Assembly (NCBI RefSeq): GCF_050627025.1
Contig: NZ_CP192472.1
Source of the DNA: Variovorax paradoxus_P
Lineage (GTDB): Bacteria > Pseudomonadota > Gammaproteobacteria > Burkholderiales > Burkholderiaceae_C
Reading direction: 5' to 3' (one strand)
Length of the DNA stretch: 64,000 nt
In this document: in pieces, positions 34,900 to 42,570 of the stretch
Numbering within the stretch: the first letter of the stretch is position 1
Layout: each line of letters starts with the position of its first letter
Notes under the pieces: model-generated
What the model was told of the DNA's origin: nothing
The model's database searches: none
Seen by the model: only the letters and a program-made list of their open reading frames with translations
Made by a program: the position numbers and the translations under genes

Positions 34900-36227
34900 T
34901 TCGTCACTCCTGCCGAAGCGACCCGGTCGGGCTCGGACAACAGCACGATGTCGACCCGCCGGTTGCGCGCGCGGTTGGCGGGCGTGTCGTTGGCGGCCAC
35001 CGGCTCTGCATCGGCCTTGCCGTCGGAGCGCATGCGCGCGGGCTCCACCAGCGTGGTGAGCGCGCCCTTCACCGCATCGGCACGCGCGGCCGACAGGTGC
35101 CAGTTGGACGGATAGCGCAGCGAGCGGATCGGCTGGTTGTCGGAGTGGCCGGTGATCAGCACCTCGCCCTTCACCTCGGCCAGCGCCTGGCCGATGCGGC
35201 GCAGCACCGGCAGCGATGCGGCCATGGGCTCTGCGCTACCGGATCCGAAGAACGAGTCGCCGCGCAGGCGCACCACGCTGCGGTCCGCCTCGTCGGTCAC
35301 GGTGACCAGGCCCTGCTTGATCTCGGGCTCCAGAAAGCGCGCGAGCCGCGGCGTCTTGGCGGGCGCGGCGGGCGGCGCAATCTGTATGTTGGGCACGCGC
35401 AGGCCCGACACCGCGGCATAGGTGGTGTCGGAGCGGTAATTGAGCGTGAGCCGCAGGCCGAACCATGCCAGCGCAAGCAGCAATGCAAAGCCCGCTGCAA
35501 ACACCCACAGCGGCAGCGATTCGCGCAGCCGCACGGTGCCCGCGCCCTGCCCGCGCCAACGCGGAGAAAGCTCGGCCTCGAGCGCCGGGCGGTCCTTGGC
35601 GATGAGGTCCGCCAGGCGCTGGCGCACCGAATCGAGTTGCGCGCGGCCGTTGTCGACCACGCGGTAGCGGCCTTCGAACCCGAGTGCGAGCACGCTGTAG
35701 ATAAGCTCCAGCAGCTGGCGATGCGTGGGCACGTCTTGCGCGAGCTTGGCGAGCAGCTGAAAAATCTTCTCGCCGCCCCATGTCTCGTTATGAAACTGCA
35801 CCAGCAGGCTCTGCTTGTTCCAGCCGGCCTGCACGCCCCAGGGCGTATTGGCCACTGCTTCGTCTAGCGCGGTGCACAGCACGTAGCGCGCGGCCAGAAC
35901 CGATTCGTTGCTTACACCGGCGCGGCGCGCGGCGGCGTCGAACTGGTTCACCGCGTCGGCGGTGGAGGCGCGCAGGGCCGGCACGTTGGGCGGCTGCGCA
36001 AGATTGCGAAGCTTGCCGATCAGCACGAGCAGCTTGCCCGCGGCCGATACCAGCGGATTGAGCAAACCGATCTCGCCGACTTCGGCCGCAGGCGTCGGAT
36101 CGACTCCGCCGAAGAACGGTGCAGGTGCCGCAGCGGGCGGCGGCGCCGTGCCGGCAGGTGTACGCGGCTTGGGCTTGATGACCGTGCGCTCCGACTCGAA
36201 AGCGGCAAAGGGGTCTGGTGTGGTCAT
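34896..36227 (-). CDS. tssL: TssL (DotU) with C-terminal OmpA-like peptidoglycan-binding domain
   Basis: The 443-residue protein has a Pro/Ala-rich N-terminus (1-50) and a cytoplasmic DotU domain (about 52-220; LDEAVANTPWG, FHNETWGGEKIFQLL). One membrane segment (about 238-260) precedes a periplasmic OmpA/MotB-like domain (about 310-440; LITGHSDNQPIRS, NRARNRRVDIVLL). This is the extended TssL type that can hold the wall by itself. The ATG at 36227 gives the usual start MTTPDPFAAF; open frame upstream has no similarity. It lies 32 bp after tssK. Confidence 0.95.
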   Translation of the reverse strand: MTTPDPFAAFESERTVIKPKPRTPAGTAPPPAAAPAPFFGGVDPTPAAEVGEIGLLNPLVSAAGKLLVLIGKLRNLAQPPNVPALRASTADAVNQFDAAARRAGVSNESVLAARYVLCTALDEAVANTPWGVQAGWNKQSLLVQFHNETWGGEKIFQLLAKLAQDVPTHRQLLELIYSVLALGFEGRYRVVDNGRAQLDSVRQRLADLIAKDRPALEAELSPRWRGQGAGTVRLRESLPLWVFAAGFALLLALAWFGLRLTLNYRSDTTYAAVSGLRVPNIQIAPPAAPAKTPRLARFLEPEIKQGLVTVTDEADRSVVRLRGDSFFGSGSAEPMAASLPVLRRIGQALAEVKGEVLITGHSDNQPIRSLRYPSNWHLSAARADAVKGALTTLVEPARMRSDGKADAEPVAANDTPANRARNRRVDIVLLSEPDRVASAGVTK

Positions 36228-36259
36228 GATGGTGTTCCGTTTCCGCAGGCCCGAAGGGG

Positions 36260-37591
36260 CTAGGAACGAATGGCCCAGAACGCGAGGTCGAGGCCGGGAA
36301 AGTCGCCCGCGATGTGCATCGCGATGCCGCCCGATTGCTCCAGCTGGCGCCACAGGTCGCTGTTGCGCGTTTCGAGTTCGAAGTAGTTGGCGCCGGTATG
36401 AAAGGGAATCTGGCGCGGCGCTACCGGCATCGGTGTGAGCGTGACGCCCGGCAGCGCCAGGTTGACCAGGTCGCGAATGCGCTCGACGGGGCCGATCTTG
36501 ACCTGCGTGGGAAAGCGCGCGCGCAGCGCCTCGCTCGGCATGCTGGCGTTCACTGCAAGCACGAAGGTCGCCTTGCGCTGCAGTTCCACATCGGTCACCA
36601 CCGCCACGCGCACGCCGTGCTTGCGGTCGTGCAGTTCGATGCGAATGGCCGACTGCTCCAGCACCATCGAGAGGCTGCGGCGCAGGTCGTCCATCACCGG
36701 CCGGAAGCTCATTGCCAGGTCGTCGTGGATGTAGGGGCCGAAGTGCGTGACACGGCGCGAATCGCGAAAGCTCGCAAGATCGCCCGCCAGCCCAAGCGCA
36801 TGCTCGAAGAAATGCTGCGGGTGCAGCATTGCGCTCTTGGCAAGGTGCGCAAACACCGCCTCGTTGCGGTTGACCGTCTGCAGCAGCATGAAGTCGGCAA
36901 TCTCGGCCACGCCGCCCGTACCGCCTTGCGTCATGCGGCCAGCCAGCGCCTCGCCGCGCTGGCGCAAGAGGCCCAGCAGTTCGTCGAGCCATGAGCGGAT
37001 CGCGGCATGGCCGGCCACGTCGAGCAACGGCGGCAGCATGGCGCGGTCGAGCTGAACCTGGTTGTCCACACGGCGTTCGACCACGCGCGCCACCCCCAGC
37101 GTGGTCCAGGCATCGGTCGCCTCGCCGGCGCGCATCAGGCGCGTATGGAGCTGGCCCAACTGCAGCATGGCCGTGCGCTCGCCGGCGGTGTTGGAGTCGG
37201 GCACCTCCGACTCGAGCACGCGGTGGCGCACCAGCTCTTCGTATTCTTCAGCGTCGGCTTCGCGGGCCCCGGCGCGGCGCAGCGGCAGCGCGAGCATCAC
37301 CGCCTCGTCGCGCATCGTCGGCGGAATGTCGATGGGTTCGGGCAGCGGATCGACCGCCGGCATGTCGAACACCGTGCCGTCGCCAAAAATGCCTACGGCG
37401 CGCACCAGCGCGAGCTTGCCCAGCGTGAGCGCCGCCTGGTCGATCTCGATCTCCGCGAAACCCCAGGCATACGGCGTGGTCGAGCGCAAAAGCACATGCC
37501 GCGCATGGTCGCCATGACGCTCGCTCTGCTGCAGGTGCTGGGGCTGCAGCAGCATCCCCTCGCTCCAGACCACTTTTGTTCGCCAACTCAT
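36260..37591 (-). CDS. tssK: TssK, T6SS baseplate-membrane complex connector
   Basis: The 443-residue protein matches TssK by its N-terminus (KVVWSEGMLLQPQHLQQSER), its length and its C-terminal ANYFELETRNSDLWRQLEQS block. TssK trimers join the baseplate wedges to TssL and TssM. ATG at 37591 is preferred over the GTG six bases upstream, because GGAG lies 5 nt before it. It appears to be the first gene of the tssK-tssL-tssM-tagF unit. A 164-bp gap with a hairpin separates it from the accessory island. Confidence 0.95.
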   Translation of the reverse strand: MSWRTKVVWSEGMLLQPQHLQQSERHGDHARHVLLRSTTPYAWGFAEIEIDQAALTLGKLALVRAVGIFGDGTVFDMPAVDPLPEPIDIPPTMRDEAVMLALPLRRAGAREADAEEYEELVRHRVLESEVPDSNTAGERTAMLQLGQLHTRLMRAGEATDAWTTLGVARVVERRVDNQVQLDRAMLPPLLDVAGHAAIRSWLDELLGLLRQRGEALAGRMTQGGTGGVAEIADFMLLQTVNRNEAVFAHLAKSAMLHPQHFFEHALGLAGDLASFRDSRRVTHFGPYIHDDLAMSFRPVMDDLRRSLSMVLEQSAIRIELHDRKHGVRVAVVTDVELQRKATFVLAVNASMPSEALRARFPTQVKIGPVERIRDLVNLALPGVTLTPMPVAPRQIPFHTGANYFELETRNSDLWRQLEQSGGIAMHIAGDFPGLDLAFWAIRS

Positions 37592-37663
37592 CCGCACTCC
37601 GTCAAAGGCAAGGGCTGCCCGAAAGAAGCACGGAGTTTCCGGCGCGCAAGGCCGGCGGCAAAT

Positions 37664-37683
37664 CCGCCTAACGGCCTAGGCGG
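37664..37683. terminator. Hairpin between the effector gene and tssK
   Basis: A perfect 7-bp stem (37664-37670 with 37677-37683) with a six-base loop lies in the 164-bp gap between the stop of the PIN effector gene and the tssK start, both on the minus strand. It could terminate the island transcript. No T-run follows, so the call is weak. A tssK promoter should lie in the same gap, but no clear -35/-10 pair was seen. Confidence 0.3.
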
Positions 37684-37755
37684 GGGGATTTGGAGCTACC
37701 GCGAAGGGACTAGATGCGCCCCCCCTGTTGCGCGCCCGCTCCCACACTCGGGCTG

Positions 37756-40404
37756 TCAGCCCATCACCGGCCCCTGTTGCTGGTTGGCTTGCGCTGCGTT
37801 CTGTGCCCGAATCTCGCTCATTACTTGCGCCCGCTGCTGCTCGGTTTGCTGGATGTGCTGATCGCTCAGCTGAACGCTGGGTGCGGGCTGGCTGATGTCC
37901 ATCTGTGCTGGCACGGCAAAGAGCGAGCGGGAGGCGAAGACCACCGACTTGTCGCCAATATAAATACCCGACAGGTCTTTCTCCGTAATGCTCGACCGGT
38001 GGCAGGCGGCCGTGCCTTGGGCCAGGCGTTCTTCGGAGGTGCCCTTCGGAAGGAGGTCTTTGAGGGTGCTGTACAGCGCATTTTGCGGATGACCCGGGTC
38101 GCTGAAATCGCGCAGCAACGGGCGGCTCTTGTCAGCCGCGGCAATGATGGCCGTTGCGGATATCGGAGTCCTCTCATCGCGCTCGTCACGCCGCTCCAGG
38201 CCGTCGTCTCCGCGTTCTGCGGACATGCGCGCCATCCGCTGGTGCATCTGGGCCAATTCGGCCTGCGCCGCAACGGCCTGGGCGTGCGCCGCAGCCGCCT
38301 GGGCTTGCGCCGCCGCAATGGCTGCGGCATCGCCTTCAGGGTTCGAGTGCATCGGGGCCGCCACTGAGGCGTGGGTTGAGACTTGGGTTGTCGGCGAGTG
38401 CATCGCCTCCGCGCCAGCGGCCGGCCGCGCAGGGCTGAAATGCGCCTGTGCCGCAGGCGCCACCCCACGCTCTCCTCGGCTTAGGGCCGGCGCCTGTTCC
38501 GGCGCCCGCTCCTGCGTGCGCTCCACCGAAGGCTGCAGCGTCCTTCGAGGGCTCGGCTCGTTCCCGAACCGATGCCTGTCCTGCGCTTGCGCAATCTCCA
38601 GGTCGCGCATCAGGGTCTGCTCGTGCGCCTGATGCACCCGGTACAGCGGCCCGCCTTTAGCCCGGTGAATCTCATCGAGCTTGCCCACCGGCTGCAACGA
38701 GCCCGCAGAAATCTGCTCGGGCTCGTCGCGGCGCTTGTGCGCCTCGGCAAAGCTCATGCCGCCCGGCGTGGGCACGATGCGCGATTCATGCGTGGTGATG
38801 CGTTCGATCTGCTGAGGTGTCAGATGGCCGTTCGCAGGCTGCGGCTGTGCGGGCACCGCCTGGGGCGTGGCATGGGGTTCCTCGCGCACAGGGCCTTGGG
38901 CGGCGTGGGTGACGGCGGCCGGTAGCGGGCCGTGCTGTTTCCATCCATGCTGGGTGTAGGCCTCCTGGTAGCGCTGCGCAATGGCTTGCGGGCTGTGGGC
39001 GAGGTTGTCGGCAATGACGCGCTGCGCCGCCGCGTCCAGTTGCCGGCTCTGTTCCGGGCTGGCCGGGGCCGTGCGCTGAACCGGCATGCCGTGCGTCGTG
39101 GGCGTAGCCGCTTCGGTGGCCTGCCGCGTCCAGGCATGGCTTTGCGGGTCGCGTATCCACGGCTGGCTGGCGCCGATGCCGGAGCGCACCGCTTCACCGA
39201 TGCTCTCGGGCGCCTGCCTGAACGGGTCTTGGGGTGCGCGCGGATGGGCCAGTGCCAGTTCGACGGCCACGTTGCTGGCCTTGTAGTTCAGCTCATCGGC
39301 CAGGTGGGCATCGGCGGTGGTCGCCTGGGTCTGGACCACGGGCATGCCCAAGGCGACTTTGGGGCGGCCCTGCGCATCGAGTGCGCGCACTTGCTCGGCG
39401 CGGTTCCAGCCGTGCTCGGGGTGTCTCTCGTCGTAGTGCCAAAGGTTGCCGTCGCTGCCGCGTTGGTTGTAGATGCGGGCGCGGTCTGCGGCGTCCATGA
39501 TCTGGTCGCCGGCCACGGCGCCCACGAAGCCGCCGACCAGGCCGGTCACCACGGCCCCGGGTCCGGTCCAGGAGCCGGTGGCCGCGCCGTAAGCGGCGCC
39601 CGCGGCCGCACCCGCGAGCGCACCGCCCGCCACGCTGGCGCCAAAGTGCATGACTTGCGACTGGGCGCCAGTGACGTTGCCCTGGTCGAGCTGGTGGACT
39701 GCTTCGCGCGTGGTGCTGATTCCGCCATAGACCACCCCCGCAGCACCCAGAGCGCTGCCGCCTTTGACGAGGGCTTGAAAGCCGGGTTTGCCCGCTATGC
39801 GGGCGTCGGCGGCGCCCAGGTGGTCCAGCACGTGGGGTGCGGGGCCGTCGAAGGTGGCCAGGCGCTGGCTGTGGCTGGCGCTGGCGGGTTTGAATTCGGG
39901 AACGGCTGCCTGATAGCGGGCCTGGGTTCTGCGGTATTCGGTGTCGGTGATGAACTGGCTTTCTCGCATCTGGTCGAGCAGTTGCGAGGTCTTGACGGGC
40001 TCGGCGCCTTGCGCGCCGCGCATCTGTTGCGGGTTTTCGAAGAATTTGTCGTCGGACCAGATGCGGGTGCTGCGGCCATGTTTTCGCTCTTCGGCGGCCA
40101 CTTCGAGCATGGAGGCTTCGCCGGCGTTTTTGCCGGAAACTTGACCGGTCTCCAGTTGTCGTTCGAGTTTTGGGGCAGGGAGAACTTTGATGTCTTTGTC
40201 GGCGATGTAGCGACCGAGTTCTTGTTCGAGTGGGCCATCTTTAATTTCACGCGCAACTGTCTCTGTGATGGCGAATTCACGACCTTGCTTGTCCGCGAAC
40301 TTGAAGTAGGTGTCGAGTAGCTTGGTGCCGCCCGCGCGGTAGGCGTAGACGAGGCTATTGGTGTCGGCGAGGAAGTAACCGTTGGGCCGAATGAGGGTGG
40401 ACAT
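37756..40404 (-). CDS. Putative antibacterial effector: N-terminal PIN-type RNase domain, C-terminal XVIPCD-like domain
   Basis: This 882-residue protein begins with a PIN-like nuclease domain (about 8-125): FLADTNSLVYAY holds Asp14 and Asn16, with further acidic residues at Glu48/Glu53, Glu96 and Asp118/119. A Gly/Ala-rich hydrophobic region follows (about 250-310; GGALAGAAAGAAYGAATGSW), then a long Gln/Pro/Ala-rich, partly coiled-coil stretch. The last 120 residues (HPQNALYSTLKDLLP, SVVFASRSLFAV, then a Gln-rich tail) resemble the XVIPCD recruitment domain of killer type IV effectors. No signal peptide is present. The upstream gene encodes a likely immunity protein. Type IV secretion is inferred from the C-terminus; being next to tssK, delivery by the T6SS is the alternative. 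Confidence 0.55.
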   Translation of the reverse strand: MSTLIRPNGYFLADTNSLVYAYRAGGTKLLDTYFKFADKQGREFAITETVAREIKDGPLEQELGRYIADKDIKVLPAPKLERQLETGQVSGKNAGEASMLEVAAEERKHGRSTRIWSDDKFFENPQQMRGAQGAEPVKTSQLLDQMRESQFITDTEYRRTQARYQAAVPEFKPASASHSQRLATFDGPAPHVLDHLGAADARIAGKPGFQALVKGGSALGAAGVVYGGISTTREAVHQLDQGNVTGAQSQVMHFGASVAGGALAGAAAGAAYGAATGSWTGPGAVVTGLVGGFVGAVAGDQIMDAADRARIYNQRGSDGNLWHYDERHPEHGWNRAEQVRALDAQGRPKVALGMPVVQTQATTADAHLADELNYKASNVAVELALAHPRAPQDPFRQAPESIGEAVRSGIGASQPWIRDPQSHAWTRQATEAATPTTHGMPVQRTAPASPEQSRQLDAAAQRVIADNLAHSPQAIAQRYQEAYTQHGWKQHGPLPAAVTHAAQGPVREEPHATPQAVPAQPQPANGHLTPQQIERITTHESRIVPTPGGMSFAEAHKRRDEPEQISAGSLQPVGKLDEIHRAKGGPLYRVHQAHEQTLMRDLEIAQAQDRHRFGNEPSPRRTLQPSVERTQERAPEQAPALSRGERGVAPAAQAHFSPARPAAGAEAMHSPTTQVSTHASVAAPMHSNPEGDAAAIAAAQAQAAAAHAQAVAAQAELAQMHQRMARMSAERGDDGLERRDERDERTPISATAIIAAADKSRPLLRDFSDPGHPQNALYSTLKDLLPKGTSEERLAQGTAACHRSSITEKDLSGIYIGDKSVVFASRSLFAVPAQMDISQPAPSVQLSDQHIQQTEQQRAQVMSEIRAQNAAQANQQQGPVMG

Positions 40405-40419
40405 GGTGCGGCCTCGCTG

Positions 40420-40836
40420 TCAGATCAAATGGGCTTGGGCGTAGTGGCGGACTTTGACGAACAACTCATCGCGATCGTCCCGATCTATGCCGGGACGCCA
40501 TCTCTCCGCCAGGAAGCGCACACCCCACGCAAGATCGGCATCGATCTGACGCCCGTTGCGTTCCTGCTGGAGGTATTCGGCATACTCCTTCGGCATTTCT
40601 TTCTTGAAATGTTCGATGAAGGCGATCACCTCGTCGTCGCGCCACCTGTACATGCGGGCTTCGCGCAGGGCGCGCTGCGCCTTGACTTCGATGTGCCGGT
40701 TCACCATGTTCTCGAAGATTTGCTCATTGGTGACGGTTTGCCTTCCAGGGCTGTTGAGGGTGTCCACGATGTCGGCCTTCAATCGCTCATAAGGCAGCGC
40801 ATCGATCTTGGCTTGCAGTTCGCGGCTGATGGGCAT
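40420..40836 (-). CDS. Small helical protein, candidate immunity protein of the PIN effector
   Basis: I do not recognise a named family. The 138-residue protein is highly charged, predicted helical and soluble, with no signal peptide. It ends 15 bp before the effector start. Its last 85 residues (WRDDEVIAFIEHFKKEMPKE, QERNGRQIDADLAWGVR) are very similar to those of the gene at 40963-41583. Position and duplication fit a cytoplasmic immunity protein for a toxin acting on RNA; a chaperone is the alternative. ATG at 40836 has an AGGA site 8 nt upstream. An upstream in-frame opening is only the frameshifted effector remnant. The region is A+T-richer than its surroundings (26 G/C in bases 40561-40620). 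Confidence 0.6.
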   Translation of the reverse strand: MPISRELQAKIDALPYERLKADIVDTLNSPGRQTVTNEQIFENMVNRHIEVKAQRALREARMYRWRDDEVIAFIEHFKKEMPKEYAEYLQQERNGRQIDADLAWGVRFLAERWRPGIDRDDRDELFVKVRHYAQAHLI

Positions 40837-40869
40837 GGTGTGTTCCTTTGGGGTTTGTGCGTTCAGTGG

Positions 40870-40946
40870 TGCTGATCGCGATAGGCGTAGACGAGGCTGT
40901 TGGTGTCGGCAAGGAAGTAACCGTTGGGCGAGGTGGGGGGCGGACA
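40870..40946 (-). pseudogene. 5' remnant of a second PIN-effector gene
   Basis: The 77 bases repeat the start of the effector at 40404. They carry an ATG, one extra base before codon 8, then the same frame for NGYFLADTNSLVYAYR, ending at an early stop after DQHH. It also sits 3' of an immunity-like gene, as the intact effector does. It is the stump of a duplicated immunity-effector unit. The one-base insertion and the missing 98% of the gene rule out function. Confidence 0.8.
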
Positions 40947-40962
40947 TGGTCCGGCCTCGCGG

Positions 40963-41583
40963 TCAGATCAAACGAGCTTGGGCGTAGTCGCGGACCTTGC
41001 TGAACAGTTCGCTGTAGTCAGCGTCACCCGGGCCGGGGAGCCATCGCTCTCCCAGGCGGCGTATGTCCCACGAAAGATCGGCATCGATCTGGCGACCGTT
41101 GCGTTCCTGCTGGAGGTATTCGGCATACTCCTGCGGCATTTCATTCTTGAAATGCTCGATGAAGGCGATCACCTCGTCTTTTCGCCATTTGTACGAACGC
41201 TCTTCTCGAAGGACGCGCTGCGCCCTGACTTCCAGGCGGCTGAGCGCGTACCAGTCAAAAAGCGCCTCAGGCGTGAAGGGGAACCTTTCGGAGTAGTTGT
41301 GCAGAAAGCGGACGACGTCCGACTTGAAATTCTTATCGGTCAACGCATCGATCCTGGCCAGCAGTTCCGGGGCGACGTTTTCTCGCCATTGGAGCGGGTT
41401 GGCGTCCCACTGAGCGTCTTTTTCTTTCAAGGGGGACGAGTTGCATCCCAAGCAGTACAGGAAGACTTCCTCGTCGTCGGGGCGCTGCTCTCTGGGGAGT
41501 GAGAGCACGCGCATGATTCTTTCTTTCAGGGGGTCATAAGCCAGTGAAGCGATCTTGGCTTGCAGTTCGGGGCTGATTGGCAT
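40963..41583 (-). CDS. Paralogue of the candidate immunity protein, longer form
   Basis: This 206-residue soluble protein shares its start (MPISPELQAKIASLAYDPLK) and last 85 residues with the 138-residue gene downstream. It has an insertion of about 70 residues that repeats the N-terminal motif (PELLARIDALTDKNFKSDVV), so it contains an internal duplication. It precedes the dead effector remnant, so it may be an orphan immunity protein kept after its toxin was lost. No known domain was recognised. AAGGGAA lies about 6 nt before the ATG. Like its neighbours it is A+T-richer than the T6SS genes. Confidence 0.6.
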   Translation of the reverse strand: MPISPELQAKIASLAYDPLKERIMRVLSLPREQRPDDEEVFLYCLGCNSSPLKEKDAQWDANPLQWRENVAPELLARIDALTDKNFKSDVVRFLHNYSERFPFTPEALFDWYALSRLEVRAQRVLREERSYKWRKDEVIAFIEHFKNEMPQEYAEYLQQERNGRQIDADLSWDIRRLGERWLPGPGDADYSELFSKVRDYAQARLI

Positions 41584-41628
41584 GGTGTTTCCCTTTGCCT
41601 TCTTGGGTTCAAATGGCTTTGCTGCGCG

Positions 41629-42312
41629 TCAAGCCGCAGCTTGCGCCAAGCACTCTTGCACGACCCAGTTCACATGAATGGGAGCGGCCCAGTAGGACGA
41701 CACGCTGTCGCCGCGATTTGCATGTTGCGCTTCACAGCTGTCTCGATCTGTCGCGAGCGCCTGGACCTCGACTTGATACCCGACCTTTTTGAGCGAGTTG
41801 ATGAGCGTGATGAGTTCATCTTGGTCATGCCCCGGTGTTTCCACGACAACGCTCAGCTTTTGGCCGATAGCCGCCTTGGTCAGCGCGCGGCCGATGTGTT
41901 CAATTTCACTGGCGAACGCGTCGGGAAAATCAAATGTCGCGTCCCCACGTGAAAGCTCATGAAATATGTCAGCGCTGTCAATGTGCACATAGCCAGACCC
42001 GAGGCGAGTCTTGCGATGCGTAGTTTTTCCTGCTGCGATGGGCCCCATAACGATGACAGCAACGGGTGGGGTTGATGGGCAATGCAAGGCTGATTCGAGG
42101 CGGGAGTCAATGAGGACTTGAAGATCCGCGACAACGCCTCCTTTCCCCGATGAAGAAGACTTCTCGCCTCCTTGGAACAGCTTGAGCGTCCGGGCCCAGT
42201 ACTCACGGGCGCTGATCGACAGCTTTTTCATAGCGTCTCGCGTAGGAACTGCGGCAAAAGAGGCTGGGGAATTGAATGTGTCCAGATCATGAATTTCCCT
42301 TCCCGCGCTCAC
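41629..42312 (-). CDS. Zeta-toxin-like P-loop protein
   Basis: The 227-residue protein has a clear Walker A (GPIAAGKT, 90-97) followed by THRKTRLGSGYVHIDSADIF, the layout of zeta-toxin/UDP-N-acetylglucosamine-kinase-like and AAA_33 kinases. There is no signal peptide or secretion domain. It is first in the minus-strand accessory set, 45 bp before the immunity paralogues. It may be a toxin, an anti-phage kinase or a nucleotide kinase with another role; no partner antitoxin is obvious. The GTG at 42312 has a weak ribosome site, and an internal ATG at 42231 (MKKLSIS) is a possible start that keeps the kinase domain. Confidence 0.55.
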   Translation of the reverse strand: MSAGREIHDLDTFNSPASFAAVPTRDAMKKLSISAREYWARTLKLFQGGEKSSSSGKGGVVADLQVLIDSRLESALHCPSTPPVAVIVMGPIAAGKTTHRKTRLGSGYVHIDSADIFHELSRGDATFDFPDAFASEIEHIGRALTKAAIGQKLSVVVETPGHDQDELITLINSLKKVGYQVEVQALATDRDSCEAQHANRGDSVSSYWAAPIHVNWVVQECLAQAAA

Positions 42313-42497
42313 TCGTTGGCGCGGCTGTTTTATTGACGGATGTGTGACGATCTAGCCTACCGCTGAGAAGACGCTGCGCGATCTCATTGCCTGCCCACCA
42401 GTCGCGTTTCGCGGATGGATTTCACGATCACGATCGATCGTTCATTGGCGCGAGTAAGTTCCACATCCGGGTAAGCCCGGCGCCGTTCCGGAGTTAT

Positions 42498-42531
42498 CCG
42501 GCCAGCTCCCGCTGATGGATAGCTGGTCCGG
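42498..42531. terminator. Hairpin downstream of the PhnD-like genes
   Basis: CCGGCCAGCT (42498-42507) pairs with AGCTGG-T-CCGG (42521-42531), a 10-bp stem with one bulged base and a 13-base loop. It lies about 40 bp past the stop of the second PhnD-like gene, in a 258-bp gap that shows no gene. It fits a terminator of that minus-strand pair, but there is no T-run. Confidence 0.35.
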
Positions 42532-42570
42532 CTCAATCGGGCATGCCGGGGTCAAGCCCGCGGGCCCCGC

